From Suilimivivens sp964458255 (GTDB taxonomy: Bacteria > Bacillota > Clostridia > Lachnospirales > Lachnospiraceae), in NCBI GenBank assembly GCA_964458255.1, contig CAYWHY010000003.1, positions 1-63,495 of the forward strand: a DNA stretch of 63,495 nt, read 5' to 3'. A program made the translations under genes and the position numbers. Within the stretch, counting starts at the first letter, position 1. Each line of letters opens with the position of its first letter. Below, piece by piece: positions 17,083-25,930 of this stretch. A model generated the notes under the pieces. It made no database searches, had not been told where the DNA came from, and saw only the letters and a list, made by a program, of their open reading frames with translations.

Positions 17083-17111
17083 ATTGTACATGAATTCATG
17101 TTGTTTTTCAA
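17083..17111 (-). promoter_or_regulatory. Promoter with embedded palindromic operator for the miniprotein
   Basis: On the minus strand TTGAAA (17111-17106), 17 bases, TACAAT (17088-17083). The spacer contains ACATGAATTCATGT (17088-17101), a perfect 14-bp palindrome, an ideal place for a repressor. Confidence 0.7.
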
Positions 17112-17154
17112 CAGCGAATTATCTGATTCAAAAAAACATTTACAACGAGTATCC

Positions 17155-18291
17155 TCAAAGTGCTTTCCCCCGAAGGATAACTCTCCTTAAACTTAAATCT
17201 TCTTTATCGAGCAATACAAGATTGGCCGTTTTGCCCGGTGTAATACTTCCATACCTATCATAGATGCCTATACTCTTCGCCGGATTGACAGCCGCACATT
17301 TCACTGCCGATTCTAAGGAAATTCCCATTCTTTGTACTGCAATACGCATACATTCCATCAGGTTTGTTGCCGAGCCTGCGATGGTGCCGTCCTTTAAGGT
17401 TGCAAGATTGCCCGCCACTTTCACCGGCTGACCGCCAAGACTATAGGTTCCGTCCTTAAGACCGGTTGCCATCATGCTGTCACTGATGAAAATAATTTTA
17501 TCATCGCCAAACATACGAAAAGCGGCCCGAACTGCTGCCGGATGAATATGCACACCGTCACAAATAAGCTCTGCCTCTGCTCCCGCATCTGCTGCTGCCC
17601 CGACAATGCCGGGTGATCTGTGTGTCAAAGACGGCATGGCGTTATACAAATGTGTCACATGAGATGCCCCTGCCCTAAAGGCTTCCATGGCAGTCTCATA
17701 ATCTGCTGCAGAGTGTCCCACGGACAATACCGTTTCACCCTTTTTGGCACTGATAAAAGCAAGTGCCCCTTCCGTTTCGGGAGCAATCGTCACCAGTTTA
17801 ATGATGCCGCCGCACTTTTTCTGCATGGCTTCAAAAAGGGTATCCTTCGCCTTTTGAATGAATTTCGGATTCTGGGCTCCCATTTTATCTTTTGATATAA
17901 ATGGTCCCTCCATATGAATACCGCACAAAACAGCATTTCTTTGGTGTTTGTCTTCCGCCTGCTCCCTGCAATAAACACCTGCCGCTTCGCAGGCCGCACA
18001 AAGAGTTTCTTCATCCATAGTCATGGTTGCGGGCGCAATGGTTGTTACACCCACACCCGCTTCATAACCTGCTATTGTCTCAATTGCTTCTAAATTACCG
18101 TCACAAAAATCCCTGCCCATACATCCGTGAAAATGAATATCCGTAAGACCCGGAATGGCAAAACACCCTTCGGCGTCTATGACTTCCGTATCCTCTTTTG
18201 CCCCGGATACAAAAATTTCTCCCCTGATGTAGATGTCTTCATCTGCAAATTTACCATCTTCCGTATAAACAGTAGCATTTCTGATAATCAC
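17155..18291 (-). CDS. nagA: N-acetylglucosamine-6-phosphate deacetylase
   Basis: A 378-residue amidohydrolase that removes acetate from GlcNAc-6-phosphate, feeding amino-sugar catabolism and cell-wall recycling. The metal-binding motif HFHG (ITDIHFHGCMG region), GHSAADYETA, HLYNAMPSLTHR, ICDGVHIHP and the catalytic Asp in ISDSMMATGL are all present. No nagB lies next to it. It is close to the end of the leuA-AraC gene (21 bases), so the two may be co-transcribed. Confidence 0.94.
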   Translation of the reverse strand: MIIRNATVYTEDGKFADEDIYIRGEIFVSGAKEDTEVIDAEGCFAIPGLTDIHFHGCMGRDFCDGNLEAIETIAGYEAGVGVTTIAPATMTMDEETLCAACEAAGVYCREQAEDKHQRNAVLCGIHMEGPFISKDKMGAQNPKFIQKAKDTLFEAMQKKCGGIIKLVTIAPETEGALAFISAKKGETVLSVGHSAADYETAMEAFRAGASHVTHLYNAMPSLTHRSPGIVGAAADAGAEAELICDGVHIHPAAVRAAFRMFGDDKIIFISDSMMATGLKDGTYSLGGQPVKVAGNLATLKDGTIAGSATNLMECMRIAVQRMGISLESAVKCAAVNPAKSIGIYDRYGSITPGKTANLVLLDKEDLSLRRVILRGKAL

Positions 18292-18312
18292 ACTACACCC
18301 ATTCCTTTCTGC

Positions 18313-20310
18313 TTATCTGCTTTCTCTTCGGAACTGAACAGGAGTCATTCCATAGGATTTTTTGAACAACCGGTTAAAATGTTCCACGTTTTCATATCCT
18401 ACAGAAGCTGCAATACTTTCCACTGTCTGATTGGACTCCTTTAACATGGTTCTTGCTTTCTTCATTCTGGCTTTCTTTACCGCCTCCTGGAACGTAATTC
18501 CTGCATTTTCCTTAATATATTTGGAAAGATAAGGCTTAGATAAATTGAAGTTCTCTGCCAGTTCATCCAAGGTAACGTCTTTATAATGGTTTTTTAAATA
18601 ATTCATAATATCCACGATACGTTCTTCTCTACCCTCTTTAATATTCTCAGTTTGCGCAAGTTTATTCCCTGCGGAAACCAAAGCCGCAATAGAACTCTTA
18701 ATAATATCTTCGTCTATACCAACTCCCCAGTACATTTTACCATCTTTTACAATGCCCACATAAGCTGCCGCTTTGGAGGAAGAACCTCTGGATACCGCAT
18801 GCTCCTCATAAACGGAAAGCTCGTAACTGATACCGAAATACAGTTTAATTGCATTGCTCACCGCATCAAGGCGACCGTTACCGGAGGTTTCAATGACTCT
18901 TCTTTCCTTATTCTGTTCAATGGTTACTTCCGCAGTAATGCCACCTTCGATTTGCTTAAAGTGACATTCCGGCACATGAAACACATCTCTTTGCTCAATA
19001 TAAGTATCTTTGAAAATTTCATAAACATCAGCCGGTGCCAATTCACTGTGTTTCTTATCAGAAACACCCTTCATCAAATAGCCAACCTCTTCTTTCATCT
19101 TGTCAGGCAGTGACATACCAAAATTCTGCTTTAAGATAAAAGCAATACCACCCTTACCTGACTGGCTGTTGATTCGGATTACATCAGATTCATATTCACG
19201 TCCCAAATCCTGAGGATCGATAGGAAGGTACGGAACATCCCAACGGCCATTGCTCTTTCCTTCTTTCCACCAGGCCATTCCCTTGGAAATTGCATCCTGA
19301 TGAGAACCGGAGAATGCTGTAAACACTAAATCTCCCGCATAAGGAGTACGCTCATAAACTCTCATTCTCGTCAAACGCTCATAGGCTGCACGAATCTCGG
19401 AAATATTGGAGAAATCAAGTCCTGATTCCACACCGTGGCATATCATGTTCATAGCAACGGTAATGATATCCACATTACCGGTTCTTTCGCCGTTTCCAAA
19501 CAAAGTTCCTTCTACTCTGTCAGCACCTGCCAGTACACCAAGTTCCGCATCGCTGACTCCGCAGCCTCTGTCATTGTGAGGATGCACACTGATATTTACT
19601 GCTTCTCTGTATTTCAGATTTTTGTGAAAATATTCCACCTGAGATGCAAACACATGAGGCATTGCAATCTGTACAGTAGTAGGAATATTGATAATTACTT
19701 TATTTTCTTTCCTTGGTTTCCATACATCCAATACGGCATTACATACCTCCAACGCATAATCTACTTCCGTTCCCGGGAAACTTTCGGGACTGTATTCGAA
19801 AGTAAAGTTACCGTCTGTTTCATCTGCCAGTCTCTTTAAAAGCTCTGCACCGTCAATGGCAATTTTCTTTATTTCTTCTTTGCTCTTTCTGAAAACCTGT
19901 TCTCTCTGTGCTACGGAAGTGGAATTGTACAGATGCACGATTGCACGGGGTGCCCCCTTTACCGCTTCAAATGTTTTCTTAATAATATGTTCTCTTGCCT
20001 GTGTCAAAACCTGAATGGTCACATCATCGGGAATCATATTTCTTTCAATCAAAGCACGGATAAAATTATACTCTGTCTCGGAAGCTGCGGGAAAACCTAC
20101 TTCGATTTCCTTAAATCCGATATCTACCAGCATCTTAAAGAACTCTAATTTTTCTTCCAAATCCATGGGTTCAATCAAGGCCTGATTACCGTCACGCAAG
20201 TCTACACTACACCAGATAGGTGCTTTTTCAATGGTGTCCTTTTTTACCCAGTCATAAGTTGTTGTCGGGGGCATAAAGTAAGCTCTTCCATACTTTTCTG
20301 CTACATTCAT
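18313..20310 (-). CDS. leuA: 2-isopropylmalate synthase fused to an AraC-type DNA-binding domain
   Basis: A 665-residue protein. Residues 1 to about 400 form a type 2 LeuA catalytic barrel (IWCSVDLRDGNQALIEPMDL, HPHNDRGCG metal site, FGNGERTGNVDI). Residues about 440-550 form the leucine-binding allosteric domain (ETSGNGRLDAVSNAIK). Residues 562-665 are an AraC-type double helix-turn-helix (VTLDELAENFNLSKPYLSKY and SIAASVGYENVEHFNRLFKK followed by SYGMTPVQFR). The single open frame is uninterrupted across the joint. The enzyme condenses acetyl-CoA with 2-ketoisovalerate, the first step of leucine synthesis. The added domain suggests DNA binding, possibly leucine-responsive; this is inference. 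A leucine T-box controls expression. Confidence 0.93.
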   Translation of the reverse strand: MNVAEKYGRAYFMPPTTTYDWVKKDTIEKAPIWCSVDLRDGNQALIEPMDLEEKLEFFKMLVDIGFKEIEVGFPAASETEYNFIRALIERNMIPDDVTIQVLTQAREHIIKKTFEAVKGAPRAIVHLYNSTSVAQREQVFRKSKEEIKKIAIDGAELLKRLADETDGNFTFEYSPESFPGTEVDYALEVCNAVLDVWKPRKENKVIINIPTTVQIAMPHVFASQVEYFHKNLKYREAVNISVHPHNDRGCGVSDAELGVLAGADRVEGTLFGNGERTGNVDIITVAMNMICHGVESGLDFSNISEIRAAYERLTRMRVYERTPYAGDLVFTAFSGSHQDAISKGMAWWKEGKSNGRWDVPYLPIDPQDLGREYESDVIRINSQSGKGGIAFILKQNFGMSLPDKMKEEVGYLMKGVSDKKHSELAPADVYEIFKDTYIEQRDVFHVPECHFKQIEGGITAEVTIEQNKERRVIETSGNGRLDAVSNAIKLYFGISYELSVYEEHAVSRGSSSKAAAYVGIVKDGKMYWGVGIDEDIIKSSIAALVSAGNKLAQTENIKEGREERIVDIMNYLKNHYKDVTLDELAENFNLSKPYLSKYIKENAGITFQEAVKKARMKKARTMLKESNQTVESIAASVGYENVEHFNRLFKKSYGMTPVQFRRESR

Positions 20311-20342
20311 TTCATTCTCCTCCTGTTTTCTAAAAAATTTCC

Positions 20343-20640
20343 AAAAAAATATCTCTACGAAATGATAAACACTTCGTAGAGACGTAAATTCATTTATTAC
20401 GCGGTACCACTCTACTTCATGACCTGCCGGTCATGCACTCAACAGACACCATCATGTCCTTCCCTTCTTACGGTGGGAGTTTCCGTCCGATCCTACCCAA
20501 CTTTGTCTTACTTTATAAAGTCTTCAGTCGGCTGCTCCAAGGCGAGTTCACGTTCCGCTAATGACTGTCTTGCACCAACCGACAGTTCTCTGATTTCCGG
20601 CTTCCGGTTACTATTCCTCTTCCTCGCATTTATTTATTCA
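20343..20640 (-). promoter_or_regulatory. T-box leader (leucine specifier) of leuA
   Basis: Minus strand: the T-box sequence AGAGTGGTACCGCG lies at about 20413-20400. The specifier loop reads GTGAACTCGCC with CTC (Leu) at 20546-20544. A terminator stem TCTCTACGAA (20352-20361) with TTCGTAGAGA (20373-20382) is followed by seven T (20349-20343). Stem I elements AGAGAAC and GGTTGGTGCAAG are visible. Uncharged tRNA(Leu) should allow read-through into leuA. The start codon is about 33 bases after the terminator. Confidence 0.95.
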
Positions 20641-20652
20641 CTGATAGATTAA

Positions 20653-20681
20653 ATATTATCATACTTTCTTGATGTTTTCAA
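20653..20681 (-). promoter_or_regulatory. Promoter of the leuA T-box transcript
   Basis: On the minus strand TTGAAA (20681-20676), 17 bases, TAATAT (20658-20653), with an extended -10 TGA. It begins just upstream of the T-box stem I. Confidence 0.75.
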
Positions 20682-20726
20682 GGAGTGAATTTCATTATTT
20701 TTATGGAAAATTTATGAAGCTATATC

Positions 20727-21572
20727 TTAAACCTCTATTTCTCCTTCAAAAACAGTTGTTGCCGGTCCGGTCATATATACCAGATTCGCTTCTCTGTCCC
20801 ACTTAATTTGCAGCTCTCCGCCTAAGAGCTTTACGATAACTTCCTCATCGGTAAGTCCGTTTAAAATACATGCCACTGCAACAGCACAGGCACCGGTACC
20901 GCAGGCTAAGGTTTCGCCCGTACCACGCTCCCACACACGCATTTCTACATGATTTCTGTCAATTACTTTCACAAATTCCGTATTTGTTCTTTTCGGAAAG
21001 CGAACATGATTTTCAAAAAGAGGTCCTATCTTTTCGATTTCCAGATTAGCCACATCTTCCATAAACACAACTGCATGCGGATTTCCCATTGATACGCATG
21101 TCATTTCGTAAATTTCCTCTCCAACTTCAATCCTTTCGGCGACTACTTCACCTTCCTCACAATCAGAAACAACAGGAATGTCAGTTGCCTTTAAGATGGG
21201 AGCTCCCATATTGACTTTAACAGTCAACACTTTTCCGTCTGCTATATTAAGGTCTAAGTAGCGAACCACACCCCCGCTTACAATGCTGATTGTCGTTTTA
21301 TCCGTCAGTCCTTTATCATAAACAAATTTTGATACACAGCGAATACCGTTTCCGCACATTTCGGACCTGCTGCCATCCATATTATACATTTCCATCTCAA
21401 AATCCGCTTCCTTAGAAGGATTGATAAAAATGACCCCGTCACTGCCAATTCCGAAATGTCTGTCACTCAAACGTCTTGCCAGCTCAGCCCTTTTTTCCTG
21501 AGGAATCTGTTCTTTGGCACCGTCCACATATACATAATCATTACCGCATCCCTGCATTTTTGTAAATTTCAT
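20727..21572 (-). CDS. dapF: Diaminopimelate epimerase
   Basis: A 281-residue enzyme that interconverts LL- and meso-diaminopimelate for lysine and peptidoglycan synthesis. It begins MKFTKMQGCGNDYVYVDG. Both catalytic cysteines are in their motifs: MCGNGIRC and ETLACGTGACAVAV. The start at 21572 follows AGGAGG. It is divergent from the small membrane-anchored protein gene at 21701 and is not linked to other lysine genes in the window. Confidence 0.96.
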   Translation of the reverse strand: MKFTKMQGCGNDYVYVDGAKEQIPQEKRAELARRLSDRHFGIGSDGVIFINPSKEADFEMEMYNMDGSRSEMCGNGIRCVSKFVYDKGLTDKTTISIVSGGVVRYLDLNIADGKVLTVKVNMGAPILKATDIPVVSDCEEGEVVAERIEVGEEIYEMTCVSMGNPHAVVFMEDVANLEIEKIGPLFENHVRFPKRTNTEFVKVIDRNHVEMRVWERGTGETLACGTGACAVAVACILNGLTDEEVIVKLLGGELQIKWDREANLVYMTGPATTVFEGEIEV

Positions 21573-21700
21573 ACTTTTCCTCCTGTAATAGTTACTATTT
21601 AGTAGTATATCATATCTCTTTTAAATTCACATCATAAATAAAAGGTATAAATAAAACAGATAATTAATATGATAGTAAAAAGAATTTAACGGTGATAAAT

Positions 21701-22204
21701 ATGAGCTCCAAAACCAAAATTGTTGTACTCCATCTGAAAGAATTGATATATACGGGAATTTTTGTCCTTTTCGGCATTTTATTTATAATCATGTTAATTA
21801 TTATGTTTGTGCCTAAGGACAAAAAAGAAGAAACGATAGCACAAACGCCTGCAGCTACCTATGTTCCGGGCATCTACACCACTTCACTGATTATCAACGA
21901 CAATGTAGTGGATGTGGAAGTTACCGTAGACGAAAACAATATTAATGACATCCGTATTGTCAATTTAGATGAAGCCGTAACCACAATGTTTCCTCTCATT
22001 GAGCCGGCCTTTGAGGATTTGGCAAACCAGATTTGTGAAAATCAGTCTCTCCAAAATATCACTTATTCGGATGATAACAAATATACATCCATGGTTTTAT
22101 TTAACGCAATTAAAGCTTCTTTAGAGAAAGCAGCTGTTCCTTCCGCTTCTCCTTCCGCCGCCCCGAGTGCTTCACCGCGTTCTAAAAAAAGCAGCACATT
22201 TTAA
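21701..22204 (+). CDS. Membrane-anchored protein with FMN-bind-like ectodomain
   Basis: A 167-residue protein. A membrane segment spans residues about 15-40 (GIFVLFGILFIIMLIIMF). Residues about 55-145 (YVPGIYTTSLIINDNVVDVE onwards) look like the small alpha/beta domain of FMN-binding (FMN_bind) or related extracytoplasmic proteins. No covalent flavin-attachment motif is evident, so this is only a resemblance. The C-terminal tail is Ser/Pro/Ala-rich (SASPSAAPSASPRSKK). The ATG at 21701 follows GGTGA; a GTG three codons upstream is possible. It is monocistronic and its 3' end overlaps the nadE terminator. Confidence 0.65.
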   Translation: MSSKTKIVVLHLKELIYTGIFVLFGILFIIMLIIMFVPKDKKEETIAQTPAATYVPGIYTTSLIINDNVVDVEVTVDENNINDIRIVNLDEAVTTMFPLIEPAFEDLANQICENQSLQNITYSDDNKYTSMVLFNAIKASLEKAAVPSASPSAAPSASPRSKKSSTF

Positions 22205-22216
22205 ATGTGCTGCTTT
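22184..22216 (-). terminator. Shared convergent terminator inside the 3' end of the membrane protein gene
   Basis: GCAGCACATT pairs with AATGTGCTGC around a TTTA loop. On the minus strand it is followed by a T-run (TTTTTTT), terminating nadE, and the stop codon of the plus-strand gene lies inside the stem. Confidence 0.8.
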
Positions 22217-22230
22217 CAATATGCTGTTTT

Positions 22231-24141
22231 TTAAAGTTTCTCAATCTCTTCAAGCCAAATCCGTGCGCAGGCATCGGATGGCATTCTCAAATCCCCTCTG
22301 GGGGATACTCCAACACTTCCCACCTTAGGTCCGTCAGGCAGACAGGAACGCTTAAACTGCTGTGAAAAAAATCTGTGGTAGAAAGTTTTGAGCCATTTTA
22401 ATATCACATCATCCTCATACTGTCCTGCAAAAGATTTCTTTGCCAGTCTGTAAATTTTATCCGGTGCAAATCCCCATCTTAACATATAGTAAAGGAAAAA
22501 GTCATGCAGTTCATAAGGTCCTACCAAATCCTCTGTTTTCTGGGAAATCACACCGTCCACAGGTGGCAGAAGCTCCGGACTAACAGGAGTGTCCAGTACA
22601 TCCGCTAATACCTCAGACAGTTCTTTTGCTTCACAGGCATCGGCATAATACTGCACAAGATGGCGCACCAATGTCTTGGGGACACCTGCATTCACACCAT
22701 ACATAGCCATATGGTCACCATTATAGGTTGCCCATCCCAGTGCAAGTTCTGACAGATCTCCCGTACCGATTACCATACCGTTTTCTCTGTTGGCAATATC
22801 CATAAGCACCTGGGTTCTTTCCCTTGCCTGTGCATTTTCATACGTTACATCATGTCGATTGATGTCATGTCCGATATCACGCAAATGTGCCGTCACAGAT
22901 TCTTTAATATCCACTTCTTCCAAGGTAGCACCCAATACCTTTGCCAGTTTACAGGCATTGTCATAGGTTCTGTCTGTAGTTCCGAAACAAGGCATGGTAA
23001 CTGCCACAATATTTTTTCTCGGCAAAGCGAGCATATCAAATGCCCGTGCCGTCACCAAAATTGCCAGTGTCGAATCAAGTCCGCCCGACACACCGATAAC
23101 CGCTTTCTGACAACCGGTATGACTATATCTCTTCTTTAGTCCGTAAGATTGAATGGATAGAATTTCATCGCAACGCTTTTCTTTCTCCTGCTTATCTTCC
23201 GGTACAAACGGCATACAGGAAAAGCTTCTGTCAAGTATTGTTTCCTGCTCTATAAGAGAAAACGGAATCATCAAATAGTTTTCCGTATTTTCCGGCATAA
23301 AGGTATTTGTTCTTCTGCGTTCCATACGAAGCCTGCTTATGTCAATATCTGCATAAATTGTCCGATTTTCAAAACGCTTTGCTTCCGCTAATACGACTCC
23401 GTTTTCCGCAATGATATTGTGTCCGCCAAAAACAAGATCCTGTGTGGATTCTCCTTCTCCGGCACCTGCATATACATAAGCGGACAAAAGACGTGCACTG
23501 GCAGATTTTACCAGCATTTCACGATACACATCTTTTCCTACTGTTTCATCGGATGCCGAAAGGTTGACCAACACAGTCGCTCCCGCCAACGCATGAGAAA
23601 CACCGGGGGATACAGGCACCCATAAATCCTCACATATTTCACAACCGACCAGTAACCCTTCCATTTCTTCCGCTTCTAACAAAATATTCGTTCCAAAGGG
23701 AACAGGCTCTCCGTCAAAATAATAAGGAACTGCTTCTTTGTTTCCCGGCTGAAAATGTCTGGTTTCATAAAATTCACCGTAAGCAGGAATATAGGCCTTG
23801 GGAATAAAGGCAAGCACTTCGCCGTCATTGACTACCGCTGCCACGTTATAAAGCTTTCCTTCTCTCTCTATGGGCAATCCTACAAATATGAGTGCATCCT
23901 TATCTTCCGTAAAATCTGCTATTTTCAGCAGCTGCTCCCTGCAGGCTGAAAGTAACTGTTCCTGCAAAAATAAATCTCCGCAAGTATACCCACTAAGACA
24001 CAACTCAGGAAAAACAATAATTTTGGCTCCCTTTTCATATGCTACTTCTATTTCTTTGCAAATCTGTGCGGCATTATAAACGGGATCAGCCACCTTGACA
24101 TCCGGTGTAACTGCAGCCACTTTCACAAATCCATGCTTCAT
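22231..24141 (-). CDS. nadE: Glutamine-dependent NAD+ synthase
   Basis: A 636-residue two-domain enzyme. Residues 1 to about 270 form a nitrilase-type glutaminase with Glu in VFPELCLSGYT, Lys in FIPKAYIPAYGEF and Cys in GCEICEDLW. The C-terminal synthetase carries the ATP loop GVSGGLDSTLAIL and GTGDLSELALGW. It amidates deamido-NAD to NAD+. The length matches glutamine-dependent NadE. It is the last gene of a hisC-methyltransferase-hslO-nadE run with small gaps. Confidence 0.96.
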   Translation of the reverse strand: MKHGFVKVAAVTPDVKVADPVYNAAQICKEIEVAYEKGAKIIVFPELCLSGYTCGDLFLQEQLLSACREQLLKIADFTEDKDALIFVGLPIEREGKLYNVAAVVNDGEVLAFIPKAYIPAYGEFYETRHFQPGNKEAVPYYFDGEPVPFGTNILLEAEEMEGLLVGCEICEDLWVPVSPGVSHALAGATVLVNLSASDETVGKDVYREMLVKSASARLLSAYVYAGAGEGESTQDLVFGGHNIIAENGVVLAEAKRFENRTIYADIDISRLRMERRRTNTFMPENTENYLMIPFSLIEQETILDRSFSCMPFVPEDKQEKEKRCDEILSIQSYGLKKRYSHTGCQKAVIGVSGGLDSTLAILVTARAFDMLALPRKNIVAVTMPCFGTTDRTYDNACKLAKVLGATLEEVDIKESVTAHLRDIGHDINRHDVTYENAQARERTQVLMDIANRENGMVIGTGDLSELALGWATYNGDHMAMYGVNAGVPKTLVRHLVQYYADACEAKELSEVLADVLDTPVSPELLPPVDGVISQKTEDLVGPYELHDFFLYYMLRWGFAPDKIYRLAKKSFAGQYEDDVILKWLKTFYHRFFSQQFKRSCLPDGPKVGSVGVSPRGDLRMPSDACARIWLEEIEKL

Positions 24142-24157
24142 ATTCTTACTTACCTTT

Positions 24158-25042
24158 CTATGATCTGGTACAACGTTTCAACATTACTTTAAGTTCATCC
24201 GGCGTAAAACGATAAGCCGTGTTACAGAAATGACAGTTTACCTCTATCTCCTTTCCGTCCGCTATCATTTCTTCCAAATCTTTTCTGCCGATACTGATTA
24301 GTGCCTTTTCCACGCGTTTCTTATCACAGTTGCAATAAAACTGTGCAGGCATGGTATCCGTAATTTCAAGCCCCATGTCACCTAATAAAAGTGCAAGCAT
24401 CTCTTCCGCCGATTTTCCTTCATCAAGCACTGTCGTAACAGAAGAAAAAGCCGCCAGATTTTTTTCAAGCTTTGCAATAATTTCATCATCCGCAAACGGC
24501 ATCAGCTGAATGATAAAGCCGCCTGCCTGTTTCACGGTGTTATTTTTTTCCATTAAAACACCGAGTCCCACGCAGGAAGGCACCTGCTCGGAAGCTGCAA
24601 AGTAATAAGTTAAATCCTCTGCAATTTCACCGGTCTGTATATCAGTCTGCCCTACATAAGGCTCTTTTAATCCCATATCTTTAATCACTCTGAGAATACC
24701 ATGTCCTACGGCCCCGCCTACGTCCAATTTCCCTGCGGCATTGGGAGGTAACATGACCTGTGGTTCATTCACATAGCCCTTTACATTCCCCTGACTGTCA
24801 GCTGTTACCGTCATTCCTTTTAAAGGACCGTCTGCACTGATTTGCAAAGTGAGCAAATCCTTTTCCCCCTTTAACATGGCTCCCATCATAACGGCTCCAC
24901 TCATCAGTCTTCCAAGTGCTGCTGCCGCTACCGGACTTAAGTCATGGGTTGCTCTGGCCCTTTCCGCCATTTCTCTGCTATTTACGGCAAAAGCTCTGAT
25001 CTGTGCGTTAGCCGCCACGGCTCTTACAATATAATCTGACAT
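24158..25042 (-). CDS. hslO: Hsp33 redox-regulated chaperone
   Basis: A 294-residue Hsp33. It is activated by oxidation of a C-terminal zinc site formed by CNC and CHFC; here these are FYCNCDKKR and VNCHFCNTAY. The N-terminal core shows MSDYIVRAVAANAQIRAFAV and GHGILRVIKDMGLKEPYVGQ. The start at 25042 follows GAGGAAAAA; an in-frame ATG eight codons upstream lacks a site. It is 16 bases from nadE and 54 from the methyltransferase gene. Confidence 0.95.
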   Translation of the reverse strand: MSDYIVRAVAANAQIRAFAVNSREMAERARATHDLSPVAAAALGRLMSGAVMMGAMLKGEKDLLTLQISADGPLKGMTVTADSQGNVKGYVNEPQVMLPPNAAGKLDVGGAVGHGILRVIKDMGLKEPYVGQTDIQTGEIAEDLTYYFAASEQVPSCVGLGVLMEKNNTVKQAGGFIIQLMPFADDEIIAKLEKNLAAFSSVTTVLDEGKSAEEMLALLLGDMGLEITDTMPAQFYCNCDKKRVEKALISIGRKDLEEMIADGKEIEVNCHFCNTAYRFTPDELKVMLKRCTRS

Positions 25043-25096
25043 TTTTTCCTCGTTTCCGTGTCGCATATTTCATGTTTTCCTGTATGCGAACACCAT

Positions 25097-25918
25097 TTAT
25101 TCCTTTCCCTTTTCCCTCGCAATGATATAAATTCTCTCACTCGTCTTGCAAGGCTCTTTGTGCGTATCGGCATCCAGTGCAAGCACAAAATCAAGACCTG
25201 ACCTGCATACCAATTCTTTCATCTCATTTAACGTGTAGCCTCTCTGATAATGTGTCTCACAAAATCTCCTGAAAAAGTTCCGCTTTCTATCCTCTTTCAC
25301 AAAAATAGTCAGGTCATATTCATTGATATGCTCATCTTCGTGATAGTAGTTTTCCCAGATAAAGCTGCAATCCTCACGGTTCTCCGCAATCGTGGCATCA
25401 CCGATTACCTGCTCATATTTATAAACCGTATTGAAATCAAAGATAAAAATTCCACCGGGATATAAATAATTATTCACAAGCCGGAATGTTTCCTCCACAT
25501 CCTCTTCCTCTAAGAGATAATTAACTGAATCACAGGCACTGATTACGGTACCTACCGTACTGTACAAATCCAGCTTTCGCATATCCTGACAAAGATACAA
25601 AATCTCACTTCCGGAATTTTCCCTTTTTTCGAGTGCTATGTTTAACATCTCCTGAGACATATCCACGCCAATCATATCGTACCCCTTTTGGCAAAGGAGT
25701 TCTGTAAGAGTGCCTGTTCCACATCCCAAATCAAGAACCAGATTTTTTTCCGAATCAAGAAGTTTCTCCGGACTTTTCTGCTCTTTTAAACTTAAAGGCT
25801 CGGATATTCCATATTTATGAATTAAATCTGAAAGAAAATCTGCCCACTCCTCATAGGGTGTTTCATCCATAAAGGTATCGTAGACAGTCGCAAAATCTGT
25901 ATATGCTTCCAATTCCAT
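25097..25918 (-). CDS. Class I SAM-dependent methyltransferase
   Basis: A 273-residue methyltransferase with the motif I glycine loop LVLDLGCGTGTLTELL at about residue 60 and motif II acidic residue GVDMSQEML. The sequence continues CDSVNYLLEEEDVEETFRLV and GGIFIFDFNT, typical of the methyltransferase 25/11-like group. The substrate is not apparent. The ATG at 25918 is chosen over a GTG one codon upstream. It lies 12 bases after the hisC stop. Confidence 0.85.
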   Translation of the reverse strand: MELEAYTDFATVYDTFMDETPYEEWADFLSDLIHKYGISEPLSLKEQKSPEKLLDSEKNLVLDLGCGTGTLTELLCQKGYDMIGVDMSQEMLNIALEKRENSGSEILYLCQDMRKLDLYSTVGTVISACDSVNYLLEEEDVEETFRLVNNYLYPGGIFIFDFNTVYKYEQVIGDATIAENREDCSFIWENYYHEDEHINEYDLTIFVKEDRKRNFFRRFCETHYQRGYTLNEMKELVCRSGLDFVLALDADTHKEPCKTSERIYIIAREKGKE

Positions 25919-25930
25919 CACCCAATTTCA

